Below the pieces are notes generated by a model that made no database searches, had not been told where the DNA came from, and was given only the letters and a program-made list of their open reading frames with translations. From the NCBI GenBank assembly GCA_021234535.1, contig CM037832.1, positions 9,183,575 to 9,247,574 on the forward strand: a stretch of DNA of 64,000 nucleotides, in the 5' to 3' direction. The position numbers were made by a program, and so were the translations under genes. The stretch comes from Stichopus chloronotus. Taxonomy: Eukaryota > Echinodermata > Holothuroidea > Aspidochirotida > Stichopodidae. This document shows positions 1 through 12,833 of this stretch, one piece after another; the first letter of the stretch is position 1; each line of letters begins with the position of its first letter.

Positions 1-1117
1 GAATCTGTGATTGAACGTTCAACCATCATGGAAAATGCCACAGACAAAAAAAAGTAGAAAAACGATTATTAAGGAAAAGTACACACTGTGCAATTTTGTT
101 GACGTATAAATGTCAAACAATGGATATCGAAGTTTGAAGAGACCGTGTTCATAATACCGTGAGAATGTGTTGAAACCTGATATACAAGTCAAACTCCAGC
201 AGACCATACAGCTGTTGTGTGTCACACCTGTGTCTGGTTTTCACCAATGGGGAAAATTCTTGGCATCACCCCTAGGAAAGTTTGCGGCCAAAGTTACCTT
301 GGTGTCAGTCGATCTAGAATTGGGGTCAGTCACCAAATTACCTCTGTGATTCTTCTGCACAGTTGCTACTCAAGTTTATGAAATTCTGTTAATTGTGCAG
401 TCCCGCAGATTCTCTCATACAATGTTGATGAGTTATTATACACAATGATCAACCAGTGGTTCCTGTCATTTCATTTTGTCAGACTGACACGTGAATGGTA
501 CCTTTGGGGTGTTCAGGTACGAGCCTCTCCACCATTGGTGCTCTTTGTTCGATGTGCGTGTTTTAAATCATGGAAGGGCGATGTGTTCAGCATGTACAAG
601 TGTTTGTTCGATAAAATTATCAACTGTACCTGCAGTGCAGATGCATGGTCATTTATATAGAATCCACAGATAAACAGGATGAATCTAAGAATGTAGAAGT
701 AGTGCACACATACCTCTGCCATACCATGATCAATTCCATTTGTGTTAGATCTTCCGAAAAGTAAAAAAAAGTAGGATTTCCTTACATTTCACCTTACATT
801 TTGTTCACTAACATCAAGTAAAAACTTTAGACAGCCAGCTCTAACTAAGTTAGCAATTAAAAAATCATAAGATGTTGTAAGTTATGTATGACTTAAGGCT
901 GGATTTTATTACGAAGTCATGCTGTGAAAAGTAAGTGCAAGCTCCATTTCATTCATTTGCGCTCCAACATTCAAGTAACATCCAAGTATAGAATCAGTTT
1001 ATCAAGGAAGTTCCTACTAAAGGGTACAACATTGGTCTAGTTAGTTGCATCCCTTTGTTCAGCCTTGATGCTGTGGTAAGTTCTCATCGACAATCATTAT
1101 TTCTTTATCCCCTGCAG
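1..1117. other. Intron of the HYR gene (no exon seen)
   Basis: No open stretch here has HYR-like residues or paired splice sites. The segment ends in a pyrimidine-rich tract and CTGCAG acceptor at 1112-1117 that leads into the first recognised exon. That exon opens in phase 1, so at least one coding exon lies upstream of the window. Confidence 0.6.
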
Positions 1118-1378
1118 AGGATGATACTAGTCCTATGATTGTAAATTGTCCAACCCAACCTATCGAAGTGACCGCTGAGCCAGGCGAGGACTTTGCTGTG
1201 GTCACTTGGACTGTTCCTACAGCCACAGATGACTCCGGGCACCCGGTGGTTGTTGCTTCAGTCAACAGTGCCCCTGGTGCACTCTACAGGGTCAATACTG
1301 ATCTCACTGTCACGTACATCTTTGCAGATTCCAGTGGAAACCTAGAAACATGTTCATTCCGGATTCTTGTGTTCCCTG
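1118..1378 (+). CDS. HYR-domain exon 1 of a partial transmembrane HYR protein
   Basis: Internal exon of 261 bp encoding one hyalin repeat, an immunoglobulin-like extracellular beta-sandwich used in cell and matrix adhesion. It is bounded by a CTGCAG acceptor and a G/GTAAGT donor. Two bases complete a codon at its start and one base is left at its end, so it is a symmetric phase 1-1 module. Seen motifs are the opening MIVNCP, the core VVTWTVPTATDDSG, then VTYIFADSSGN and the closing CSFRILV. It carries the usual first and last HYR cysteines and lacks the middle pair. It is the most 5' exon visible. The true start codon and signal peptide are outside the window. Confidence 0.9.
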
Positions 1379-4300
1379 GTAAGTCTGTTTCTTAATTACT
1401 CGGATGACACTTTGTTTGGGGATTTTAATTATGGAATGGAGGCTCATATCACTGCAGTATTGGAACTAAATCAGAGAAGACATTGTTTGATGCTAATTTT
1501 TGATATTTCGTCAATTGAGAGAATATCTTGAGGTCTATGAACGTTGTAGCCTGATACGACCCGGATGATCACTGATGCGATCAGAAGTACAAACACACCC
1601 ATCAGGAAATAGTCAGAAAACATTCTTTCCTTTTACATAAAACATTTTTCGTCAATGGGCATGGCAGCTAACATCCCCTGCCGTAAATATGAAGTGCGGC
1701 TTTCATATGACGGATCATCCTGTGAATCAATTAACCACCTTAGGGTGTGTACTGTGTAGTTCCTGTGTACTGTGTGTACGTTTCTTTCGTGTAAAGGTCA
1801 ACCGTCATTGACGATCCTTGGATTCGCAGTGAACGATACGGCAAGGAGAGCCTCGCTTTTCCTACCGGCGTTTCTTCCCCAGCGACTTTCACTCTTCCTG
1901 TGCCCATTAATGTTACGTTAATGAGCAAAAAGTTAAAAGTTAATGAGCAAAGCCACGAGGCAACGCTAAGCTGTGCATTGTGCACAAACAATGACCAGAC
2001 ATCGACCAATTTCTGTCAAGATCTGTGTCCCCCCTTTTGTTCTGGAGAAACCCTTTCACCAGGGTTGGAAAACCTTGCTGAATTTCCTGCGAACACAGTA
2101 GAAAATCCACCGATTTCCCTCTGACATTTGTGTAGGGGTAAAAACCCCTGGTGGGGGGTTCGGGGGCAAGTTCCCGGAAAATTGGGGTTCCTTGCACATC
2201 GAAGGGGTAAAATTGTGCAGCTGAGCACAAAAAAATGTAACTGAAAACTCGCCACAATATTTTAAAAATCAATCACAAACGCTTAACGTTAGGCTATTTG
2301 CGTTGTTGCAATATACGGTACCTTTTTAAATGTGAAGAAGTGTCACTTACAAAATGTCAGAAACGAGTAAAACTTGAGCCTGATATTGCGCTAAATAGAT
2401 GCGCAATAAGCCTAGAATGTCTTGATCATAAACCACTATACACTGTCAACTACTACGTTGTGCTACTTACAAACAGCTCTGCGAGTTTGCCGTAAAAAAA
2501 TCCTGGCAAGTTTCCAAGAAAAGTTTTTTACTGCAAAAATGTGAACACCTGTCCTAAAATGGACATCGCATTCATAATACTCAAATTCAGCCACCTGTTG
2601 CAGCTAGCTACGACATTTGTACCGATTTTTTTCATCCCTGATAACTGCGACCATTAACAGGCAGCAGGAATTTGCAGCCAAAAAAAAGTTAAAAAATAAA
2701 AGTCGTCCCCCATATTTCAAAATGGTTTAATCAAGGCAATTTTTTTACTGCATGTAACGTTAGCTTTTCCAGAATGGTTTTTGGCGCTACCATTGCATCT
2801 GTGTGTAGGACTGTAAACGTAAAGAAGGTACAAAGGTCAAGCCATGTGGCATGGGTCTGTTGCACTGCTATGTACTGTATGTGTGCTGTTTATATACGTA
2901 CCTACTGTATGAAAGCACTCCATTCACATTAATTGCACAGGGAATCTTGTGCGGAGTTTGGAGAAAAAAAAAACCACTGACACCGACAGAGATGAAATTG
3001 TGCACGAGCTCTGCGCGAATCATCCTTGGGCACTGTGGTTCATAGGGTGTGTAGGGCGGCTGAAGTGTGCCTAAAAGTAAACTGGCGATAATTTCTGGTT
3101 ACTTGCGTGATCGTGGGGGATATACTGGACATTGTGGTTTATTGGCTTAGAGGTAACATGCCCTATTTGCCTATGTGAGTATCGTAAGCAATAGCGATCA
3201 ACAGAGCTTCTTTTAATATTTGTTGAACAGCATTTTCCCTCATCTCCCTCATTTATTTTGTTTCTCTGAAGATTTTCCGTTTTTTTCCTGTTTTTCATTT
3301 AAAAAAAATGTGTCCCGACACGCAGGATTTCCCGCGAGCGTCACCGATTTCCCGCGAACCAGGTTCGACAGGTTCTCAAGGTTTTCCAACCCTGCCTTTC
3401 ACCACAGTTTCCACGGAGCTACGGTGACTGAACACTCATGTGTAAAGACCAATTGCGTCCTTATGTTATTCGAACCAAAATAAATTTGTGCGTTTGTGTG
3501 TGTGTCTTTTCTTCTGCTAGACTTCTTTCAAGAGTTCTGTCCTTTTAAATATTACCATGCTTTGCAATCCTAATTACTGTATTTTTTTTAATCTATTTGC
3601 TTCTATATGTTGAAAGAAAAACTGGACCATGACCATGTTGGTTTTGTTTACAAACCAAGAATTTATCGCTACAGTATTTGAAGTAAAATTCTCTCATTGA
3701 ACGAAACAAAACCAGGTTATGATCTTGATATTCAATGAATTGAATGCACAAAGATAGTGATGGAGGCATGTTATGCAGGCTTCACGTTGCTGCAAAATGA
3801 ACAACTATCTGAGGCCATGGTTGCCATTTTGACAAAAAACTAATTTGCGCGAAAAAGTTCTTATTGGGTACCTTTTTGATATCTGCTTAAGGGGAAGGTT
3901 TAGTTTTAAACATACGACACATGGTAATGGGTGTATTTTGTATACAGTGTTTATTTTCTCTACAAATTCACGTGTCCGATATTTTTGTCAAGTCGGCATG
4001 ATCTGTTATGATGTAGTTCAAACGTACTGTCAGGCTAGTAATACTTGGGGCACTTTCTGTGCTGACCTATACCCGGAAGGAAACAAGCATAAACTTTCAG
4101 AGACCGCAATTGCCATTTTGGCAAAATTTAATTGCATCAAAAAATGACAATATTGTGCACATTTTCAAAATCGATTCATGTGGAAGCTAATTTTTCAACA
4201 TTTCACACATAGCAGTAAGTGCACTTTTCAAACAGAGCGCATTTTCAATGCAAAGTCCGTCTCCAATATTTTTGTCGAAACAGCATGCTCCGTAAATTAA

Positions 4301-6111
4301 AAAGGCATAGCAGCGTCAGGCTATATGTACATTCTACGAAGGCTATACCCAGAAGGAAATTGTTATCGCGGCGATGCCGGTTAGAGCTTTTCTAGGGATA
4401 TTCCAGAGATCTTGGACTAACGGAGTGGGGATTGGTTCAATAATTATGGGAATGTGAACTAACCAAGAGTTTAGAATAACAATGTTGTTATTCCTTTGAT
4501 TTATTTGGTAATTTGTGATAGGTCTACTTTATTCTTTACCCGGTTTAGTTTTGTTTTTGACATGCGTGAATAGTTTTGTTTAGGCCAAAATTTTAAAATG
4601 TCTACACAACATCTTGACACGTTTCTAAATATCCCCGTCCGAAGAAAATAACCTTGCAGCCCGCTAATTAAGAAGTCATCTTGCCCGCCCTAGGCCTGCC
4701 ACTCTTTACCCATGGCGGTAGGTTACAGACTGATATTATATTTTATCCCTCAGACAGAAAAGTTACAGTGAGTTGGGAGAGGGGAGTCGGGGTTTTAAAG
4801 CTATCGGGATACAAAATTATTTACGAGCAAGACAGTGAGACCATTGTTTGGAAGGAGAGTTCAAGAATGGAAAGAAACAGAAACAACACTGATAAAATGT
4901 GCAGTTCAGTGTAAAATTAAATAAAGACACACACAGTTTCATATGGTTGATTTTATTTTTTGAAAACTTCCTGTAGGATCAAAACATATATACTCCAATC
5001 AAACTGTAAACAAATGACACATGGTATACGAGATATTGTAGTCTTCTCTATTAGAAGTGTATTTTCATTTACCAAATTAAATAAACACTAGATCTTTCCA
5101 TTCTCACTGCGGTCATGCGGACACAAAATTGCTCTGCAACGTGCGATTGTGAGAAGTGTATTTTCATTCACGTTTTTGCCTATATACTGGTATAGTGTAC
5201 AGTCTACCAGTAGGCCTAACCTTCCTACTTCCTAAATGTTCCTAAACTTGTTGTTTACTATACAAATCGTACATAACAAAAGACAGGCTGGAAACTCTGC
5301 CTACACAATGCGCCTAAGCCGTTCTTTTCAGGCCAGAGTTCTATTATAACCACTCTTTTGTGTGCAATAGGATTTACTCTGTAGAGACCTGCACCCTAGA
5401 AGGTAAACTACACACACAGAGGAGGTTCAGGGAATGACTGCATTCAAGTGTGGCTCATTAAGTGTTGGTTGTCAAGTTCATTAAAGAGGATAGCAACAGC
5501 AACCAGCGGTTACGGGCGGTTAGAAAAATGAGGCATCCCTTAGCTAAAGTGCGGGTGGGACGTACAAAATTCTGGCTTGCTAGATTCGTGAGAGATGATG
5601 AGGTGACCCATTGCCCTTACGAAAAGCTGGACATTCAATGTTTAATTGACTGTGTGAATATTTGCCGCACTGTTATGAGATAAAAATGACCTAATGCCTA
5701 TGTGGTTGGATATAAGATGTTCCACAATTGTGGTATGTCTTAGTGCATCACGAAAAACATGACTTCTAGTGGCTTTGATTTAGCATGAAATGTCCAACAG
5801 ACCTGTTCAGTATTAATGTAGAATCCATTTCATGTTGCTTCCACAATTTCTTGTGCTTCTTCTTTCAACTACGTGACTCTTGTTCTAATTCTATATACAT
5901 CCATGACACAGTAAATTGCATCACTTCTTCAAATTTAAGATGACCATGACATGTCAGTGTTGGTGACAAACAATAACCAATTGAAATGTTGGCAAAGTGA
6001 AGCTAATTGAGTCACTTACGAGTTTTTTTTTGTTTTTTTTTTCGATCATGCAGTTTTACCAAGAACTCTTGTTGCAGCAGTGGAATATCTTTTGTGTGAT
6101 TTTAATTACAG
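1379..6111 (+). other. Intron between HYR exons 1 and 2
   Basis: A 4.7-kb intron without a further HYR exon. Segments near 2040-2120 and 3340-3420 look like diverged repeat sequence: both carry GGTTTTCCAACCCTG-like text, in opposite orientations. It also contains the FN3-like candidate exon at 4754-4914. The other open frames in it have no recognisable protein character. Confidence 0.6.
4754..4914 (+). CDS. FN3-like fragment; possible alternative terminal exon or relic
   Basis: A TTTTATCCCTCAG acceptor precedes an open frame that, in phase 1 like every junction of the surrounding gene, reads RKVTVSWERGVGV, then LSGYKIIYEQDSETIVWKE, and stops at TAA 4912-4914. The VTVSWE and GYKIIYE pieces resemble strands B and C of a fibronectin type III domain. 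The rest of an FN3 domain is absent. An AATAAA at 4920-4925 follows the stop within a few bases. It could be a rarely used alternative 3' exon giving a secreted short isoform, or a decayed FN3 exon. The identification rests on a short motif, so confidence is low. Confidence 0.3.
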
Positions 6112-6366
6112 GCATCTTAGATACAGAAGATCCAGTGTTAACATCTTGTCCTGGTGATATTATTGAAGAAGTACCGGTGGGTAGTAACTTTGGTGTTGTG
6201 ATGTGGACGGCGCCTACCGCAGTTGACAATTCTGGAGATGTTATCATTTCAAGTACTGTTGATCCGCCTTTGCTTCTGGCTGTTGGAGACAGTCAGGCAA
6301 TTATGTACACCCTCTCAGATCCAAGTGGCAATTCTGTCCAATGTAACTTTGCAGTGACAGTTGTAG
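6112..6366 (+). CDS. HYR-domain exon 2
   Basis: Internal exon of 255 bp with an AATTACAG acceptor and a G/GTAGGT donor, phase 1-1. It encodes one hyalin repeat: DPVLTSCPGDIIEEVPVGSN at the start, VVMWTAPTAVDNSGD in the core, YTLSDPSGN and QCNFAVTVVG at the end. Cysteines sit at the two conserved outer positions. The open frame runs upstream of the acceptor through T-rich DNA, so an ORF finder would start it too early at a spurious Met. The acceptor at 6110-6111 and the phase shared with the sibling exons define the real boundary. Confidence 0.92.
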
Positions 6367-6760
6367 GTAGGTCGTAATCTCAACTGCTTTTAACAGCTAC
6401 TCTCAACACTTTAAATGTCAATGTGAATTTTTAAAATATTTGCCTTTCACAAGGAGTACGGAAAGATGAAATACCAAGGTAACTCTTTGAAGGTTTTAGT
6501 AAGTACAGTATGTTTCATATGTTGCTTCAGTCGAGTTTATCACTTTGATATGTAATATAGTTGGGCTGTACAGTCCATGCGAGCTTGTCAGAGGATAATA
6601 ATTTACAAAAATAAGGCATGTTATATTATCCAACATTGATCATAGTGAGCAATTATCTGCAGTTGCCATTCTGTATTCACAGACACAGCGGCACCTCAGA
6701 ATTGCCAGAATTGCTATATAATTCAAATTAAACTGGTTTTCAATCTTTTTGTATGCACAG
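6367..6760 (+). other. Intron between HYR exons 2 and 3
   Basis: Short 394-bp AT-rich intron ending in TTTTTGTATGCACAG. No repeat or extra exon was noticed. Confidence 0.8.
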
Positions 6761-7009
6761 AGGAACAAGATGGTACCCCACCATCCATCACTTGTCCCGC
6801 CGATCAGACTTTGCTCGCAGATGTTAGTAACACTGTAGTCGCATCGTGGCCAGATCCAGTTGCATCAGATAACAGTGGGGACCCCGTGACTGTTACTTGT
6901 AACCCACCAGAGGGGTCCATCTTGAATGTTGGAGTGGTCGTAGTGGTTTGCACCGCTGTAGATTCTTCGAATAATATGAACGTTTGCAGTTTTAATGTCG
7001 AGGTTATCA
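6761..7009 (+). CDS. HYR-domain exon 3 (four-cysteine form)
   Basis: Internal exon of 249 bp, phase 1-1, with acceptor TATGCACAG and donor A/GTAAGT. It starts GTPPSITCPADQT, continues VVASWPDPVASDNSGDPVTV, and ends with VVVCTAVDSSN and VCSFNVEVI. Unlike the neighbouring repeats it keeps all four canonical HYR cysteines: the CP motif, a TCNPP cysteine, VVCTA and VCSF. It therefore probably forms two disulphides where its siblings form one. The open frame continues past the donor into intron sequence, but the GTAAGT donor and phase agreement set the end. Confidence 0.92.
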
Positions 7010-7906
7010 GTAAGTTTATGCGTAAATCTTGTTCACTCTTAATTAGTGTGTGTCATTTAGTTGAAACCATTTCAAACGTTATGCTTTGTTTCCTGATTTT
7101 GCCATTAATTATGATTAAAGCCAATACATTTTAAATGCAAAGTTTATGTTCATAAATCCCCATCCAGACTATGCAACTTGATTCATCGCAACTCCCTTCG
7201 AAGGGATTATTAAGTCGCATTACGAAGTGTGGAAGGCTGCAAAACAAGTTACAATCACTCATGCCACATGTTCAGTCGCATGAGGCTGGAAGGTGCAACT
7301 GGTCAAATGATGGACTTCTTGAATGAAGCTCATGAAGATCGGTTTATCAAAATATATGTGAAGAATGTATCCTTGGACCTTGCCTCTTTGACGTAGCATA
7401 TAACAAGTGTATATAACCCAAACTTTATCATCAACTGAGGAGTTCGTCATCTTTTCAGTGAACATATTTGTTAAAAACCGTTTTGCAATTGAACCTTTGC
7501 TCATGCACCCACAACATGTACGTTGCATAGTGGACCTCCTGTACAGAAAAATCACAGACAAACTGCTCGACAAAGGTTTGTATTTGTGTTAACTCCTCAT
7601 TGCACATTGCCTTTAATTGAACCCTACAGTGTAGAGCTAGCTGTGAGAGACATAAAGACATAAAGTGCTTACTGCTCTGAGTGCAAGAATCTCTAACTGT
7701 TGCATTTTAAATAAGGCTTTCAAAATGTCGGAATTTCAGAGTTAAAGCTTTTGCAAATGCATTATCATGTAAACAAGCACATTGCTGTAAATTTAAAGGT
7801 AAAAGTTTCATAATGGGGAAAAAACTTTAAACCATATTTGTATTACATTGCAAACCTGTTTAGAAAAAGTTAAGATGTTAATAATCAATACGATTGATAT
7901 TTTTAG
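7010..7906 (+). other. Intron between HYR exons 3 and 4
   Basis: 897-bp AT-rich intron. Overlapping open frames on both strands around 7259-7661 have no domain character and are treated as chance. Confidence 0.75.
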
Positions 7907-8152
7907 GTACGGATAATGTCGATCCTGTATTGACCTGCCCAGCTGACATTGAGTTAGTAATTCCATCGACTCAAAGCTCAGTCAGTGTGAATTTCGGTGA
8001 ACCAACAGCGGTCGACACATCTGAGGTTACCTTTTCAACCACCGAGGGTCCACCGGTAATGGCGGAGATCAACTCGGTCAGAACCATCGTATACATCGGT
8101 ACCGATGAAGCGGGTAACACAGGGACGTGTACCTTCACGATCACCGTACGCG
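7907..8152 (+). CDS. HYR-domain exon 4
   Basis: Internal exon of 246 bp, phase 1-1, with acceptor ATTTTTAG and donor G/GTAAGT. One hyalin repeat: DNVDPVLTCPADIEL, then VNFGEPTAVDTSEVTF, VRTIVYIGTDEAGNTGTC and FTITVRG. It has the two outer cysteines. The usual tryptophan of the VxW core is replaced by phenylalanine (VNFGEP), and the DNSG turn is DTSE, so this is a somewhat diverged member. It is followed by the longest intron between HYR exons in the window. Confidence 0.92.
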
Positions 8153-10323
8153 GTAAGTATTTTCCCTCAAAAATTGTATTGGTTTGTGCGTATATTGTTC
8201 AGTTTGAATGATTGAACTAATTAGATTTTAAATGTGCAAGATTATGATGTCTTCAAATTAAAGTGATCATAGGTGCCCTTGAGCAAATACCCTCCAAACA
8301 ATATCTGAACATTCGCATTCAGTAAAAGGAAAGAAAAAGCAATTTAGTGAATAGAGGAAAGACAGTAATTTGTAGAGTCACTGAATTCTTATTCCTTTAA
8401 TCCCCCTCCAAAAAAAAAAGATGAAACATAACAGTCATGGGAGAAGCCCAAAACAGACAAATCATTTACTCACTAAATTCAAACCGTGTGCAAAACAACA
8501 CTGCTCGGCACCTGGGCAGCCGAGACAGGCTCTGCTTGTCAAATCCAAAACTGAAAGTTAACACATGTACTAGCAAGAAAAAAAGTAAATGTGGGAGCTG
8601 CTTCAAAACAGAATAAAACCCTCCATCAGGGGAGCAGTGAGGTTACATGGATTGAATGGATGACAGAAGAGCCCAAAATAAATGGTTGAGATGAGTAAGA
8701 TGACAAAGTCGGGTATGCATGAATTTTTAACAATTTCATCTTGCACTTTTATTAGTGTTGTAAAGTGTTAGTCCATATTTTAATAAATGGAAACAGGAGT
8801 TGCTTAGATAAGACTTTGTTAACACAATCTTATTCAGCTACCAAGTCAAAAGTTGGCTGGTAAGGCCGCTGCATCTGATGGCAAGCCTGCTGCATCCGCT
8901 GCGCATTGCTAGGGTACAGTCAGTAACAAAGAGCATGTGGCAGCACTGTCTGCAGCTACTCTCCAATACAAAGGAACAGTTGTGGCATAAAAGCTATGAT
9001 CTTGCAAGTTCAGTCAAGTACAAACTGATATGCACGGTTGCCACCGCTGCTAGCAAGCAGTAATGTCAAAGATTGGAGTAACAGTACTGCATGCATGTAA
9101 AAAGGCACAGAAAAAGATCACGATAAAGATTTCGGATTCACCAAGTCATACTCCTTAAACACCCCAACAAAAAGCACGGCTGCATGGTGCTTGTAAGTTC
9201 TATACCTATCACAAGGCATTACAGGATACATTTCTCTTTTCATGAACAACTATCACCTGCATCATGTGGCCAACAGCGGTAACACAAAATGGGCAACGGA
9301 ATTGTAACTGCTGAATGAGACTGAAAAACATTTTATAGCTTGATCGGGAAAAAATGAGTTATATGCGAATGAAATGGCACAGACATTAGAAATGGTATTA
9401 AAATAAAACCCTACCTAACTTTGTAAAATATTTAGTTCGTTTTCTTTCAGCAAACATAAAAGGCATCAATGATTGAACACGACATTAAAAACATTTGAAT
9501 TAGCAATGTTTTGTAACAGACTATCAATATTGTCAGGCCTAATAACATTCATCTGTTGAGTTTAGTCGAGGGCTAGGATTAAAGTATATATACTTATATT
9601 GCATTGGACTGACTGAGTATGAAAACACCACAGTTGGATACAATTAACTTTATTTCACATGGGACCTAACAAACTTGGGACTGGGAGGTGTCAATCAAAT
9701 TTGCTCAAAAAATGAATGGTTGCATGGATGCATACACTTTGCACCGCAATCAGTCCAACTCCAAATAGTTGCTAGGCCTAGCCTAGTAGTAATAATGTTC
9801 TGTCTGTTTGCAGTCATACGCCTGCAACCCAGGCCTATTAGAAACTAGCCTAGTGTTATAGCATAGCACTAGCAGGCCATTACACATTAATGTGAAACGT
9901 TAATAGTCGTACCTTTTAATTGACTGTTGTATGTATTAAGAGTTTGGGATTGGAACATGATCCAGAGGTGTAGCAAGACATGTTTCTCGGGAGGGGTAGG
10001 CTTAGAGTTCTATTGTTTTGTCATTTGCCCATGACTGGAGCCAGGCTAGGCCTAACGTTAATTCCTAGTCCTGTACTTAAACTTGAGCTGATACAGTTCA
10101 TGTGCAGATTGATAAGGATTTTGGCATCAAAGCTTTACCTTATATTAGGTGTGTCTACTTCATTTTTGGGATTATAGCTGCCGTAGGGGGTGGGGTCGAA
10201 GTACTTTCCCATGCATCTTTGTGTTTTGAAGCCATGGTTAGTCACAGCTCTATGAAGAAACGCAAAACATCTGAAAGAATTTGGTCGTTCGCAAAATTAC
10301 AGTTTTTCCAGGGTTCCCTAGCT

Positions 10324-10525
10324 ACAATCTTGGACAAAATTGTTGGGACACTTTGTCATACGTTGTAAATATAATACTGAATTTTATGTGAGAGGATAAC
10401 ATGAAACCCCACGCCCCTTTCTAATGTTGCACGCCATAGAAGTGAATGTATCCTTTGAACAGCAATCCTATAGCCAACATTGAAGGGGGGCACGGGGTGT
10501 CCTAAGGTATTTTGACCAAGATTGC
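10324..10525 (+). mobile_element. 202-bp MITE-like element, copy 1
   Basis: Same orientation, same length and high identity as the copy at 11640. The left end reads ACAATCTTGGACAAAAT and the right end is its inverted complement with small changes. An inner TTGGGACAC block is also mirrored, giving an imperfect inverted repeat of about 29 bp. It has no coding capacity. No clean target-site duplication could be defined at this copy. Confidence 0.75.
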
Positions 10526-11639
10526 CAGAGTTTTTGGGGAGCAATTTTGGAGCGAAATTTTGAAAGAAAATTGAACATTTTTGGACAAGGTGCATCACAA
10601 AAATTAGTTATCGAGGCCTATGGGTCTGGGGATTTTCAAATTAAAGTATTCTGAATTACGACTATGAATATAACAAGTTTAATTTTAATTTGGGGGTTTA
10701 TTTGTATATGTTTTTTGAACACGAGTGATCATGAATGAATAGATTGTTTCATGGTTTTGTGTGCGGACAGAAATGGTTGCGTTTAGAAATAACATTGGTG
10801 TGGAAGCTGTTGCATTGCGTTGCAAGAGGAGTGTTAGGGCAATTGTAGAATGCTGGTAAGAATCCAAGTTATAATATATTCTGAAGTAGCTCCACGTTCT
10901 ACCAAAATGCGTAAAAGTCAGAACTGTTGATTCAGCTTAATATTGAAATAATGGTAGAACGTTAGTAAAGGCTTGTGTTTTACATTTTGGACTGCCTAAA
11001 TCAAGATTTGTGACTGCCATTTTTACATTGCATGAAGCTGGTTGCATATGTAATCTTCAGTCTTGTAATCTACACAATTTTCCCACAGGTTGCTTAAATT
11101 TTCCTGTCAAAACATTTGGTAGAATGTGGCTTTCCTTAACCTCTACTGTTGGACGCTGTTTAATACTAGGTCTAAGTCAGCTTGGATGGGGAGGCCGGGG
11201 TTCGATTCACGGCATGACCATAGTATTGTTGTTGTTTTTTGTTTGTTTGTTTGTTTCTTCGGAACCTGGTCTCAATATCAGAGTTTGAGCCAAAAGTACG
11301 TCATTTGCATCATTCAAAATGCTTTAAAGTAGTTTGCTGGTCAACAAGATGCATTGGACTTATGGTGTTTCCTCCTCAATGACTGCATTTTATTTAGCAC
11401 AATCGCATTGATTTGACTGACTTATTCCTCCCTTTACTCCGTAATAACAATGCCAACATTCACACAATAATATTATTACAGTAAACCAACTTCAATGTAG
11501 GCCCCAAACAAGCCAAACATGCACTGCTGATGTTTCTTGTTGCAAGGAATATCAACCTCCATTTTGCCGTTTAAGTTATTTCAAATTGACACTTTTTCCT
11601 GTGCCCCGCGCATGCTTCTGGCCCCCTCAAAATTCTCGG

Positions 11640-11841
11640 ACAATCTTGGACAAAATTGTTGGGACACTTTGTCATATGTTGCAAATATAATACTGAATTT
11701 TATGTGAGAGGATAACGTGAAACCCCGCTCCCCTTTCCAATGTTGCACGCTATAGAAGTGAATGTACCCTTTGAACAGCAATCCTATAGGTAACATTGAA
11801 TGGGGGCGCGGGGTGTCCCAAGGTATTTTGTCCAAGATTGT
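11640..11841 (+). mobile_element. 202-bp MITE-like element, copy 2
   Basis: Second copy, with perfect 17-bp ends: ACAATCTTGGACAAAAT at 11640 and its reverse complement at 11825-11841. The interior includes ATAGAAGTGAATGTA and ACAGCAATCCTATAG, shared with copy 1. The superfamily is not assigned because the flanks show no clear duplication. Confidence 0.78.
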
Positions 11842-12833
11842 ACATCATCGCCTGAGACAGGAGTAATGCAAGTATAAATAGATGAATATTTTTATATTTC
11901 TGGGATCGAATGTGACTCAAAACTCTCTATGAATGAATCATGTTGATAGAAAAATAAGTTCACTTTTCTCGAAAAATTAAGGAACTGAATATAGTGGCTG
12001 CAAGAGCCTCCTACCTCACATTTTGACAGTTCACAATAGAAAGCAATGATATCTGTGGCACAGCTGGCTGCACAGACTGGCAAAGCCTCATGGCTCAGGT
12101 GCTCCTTTGTTCCTTAAGTCAACAACAGCAGCTGCAGCAGCCATGCCAGTGCCTGGGGGCCAACTTTTGACATGGTGCCTTAGACTGATATATTACCAAC
12201 AATGAACCATGTTCGAAATATGGTGTAAATGTAATATCACTTGTTTTAGTGTCTGATTTAAAGGATGAATTAAAGAGATAAGCAGAGCAGGTTTTTTTTT
12301 TTAAACTTTATGGCAGTGTGTCATGAACAGAATAATTGATCAAATCCATAAAATGACATCACCCTGCAATGTTTACGACCGACAGTTGTCTATCCGTATC
12401 AAAGTGATGTCAAATTTCAGTGGTTTTGTTCATTAATATCAGGAAAGACTGTTTCGTGGAGAGTACATTTCAATAGTGTTATGATCATTGAATGTTTGAA
12501 CAGACTCGTGGAAAATACATCCAAGTAGTTCTCATTAATTCCTAACGCTGGTCAGCAAGTTTCACTTAACCGCTCGTTCATCCTAACGTACTGTTTCATG
12601 AACGGCACATCAGAATTGAATGACAGTGCAGTCGTCGATAAACTTGATAGACCAGGTGCACTCTGCTAAATCTTTTAGCCTCAGTTCCCTTATGGATGGC
12701 AGTAAGAAATTCATCGCTCATTATTTGAATAAAACGTCTGGAACAGTTACAAATTTGAATTTTCTTCATCCATAATTTCTTGATGAGTCAAAAATCTCCT
12801 TTTTTTTTTCTTTTCTTTTCCTTTTCTCACCAG

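Larger units (their letters stand above)
8153..12833 (+). other. Intron between HYR exons 4 and 5
   Basis: 4.7-kb intron containing two copies of a 202-bp terminal-inverted-repeat element (10324 and 11640). Otherwise AT-rich sequence with no supported exon. It ends in a long pyrimidine tract and CTCACCAG. Confidence 0.7.

Noticed and set aside
5462..5683. 73-codon basic frame in HYR intron 1
   Set aside because: No domain resemblance and no phase-1 splice sites; treated as chance.
11094..11168. Phase-1 frame after TTTTCCCACAG in HYR intron 4
   Set aside because: The only donor in register is a poor GTCTAA, and the residues do not resemble HYR or any other domain.
11201..11216. tRNA B-box-like GGGGTTCGATTC
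   Set aside because: The T-stem does not pair and no acceptor stem or A-box at the right spacing was found. At most a very old tRNA-derived SINE remnant.
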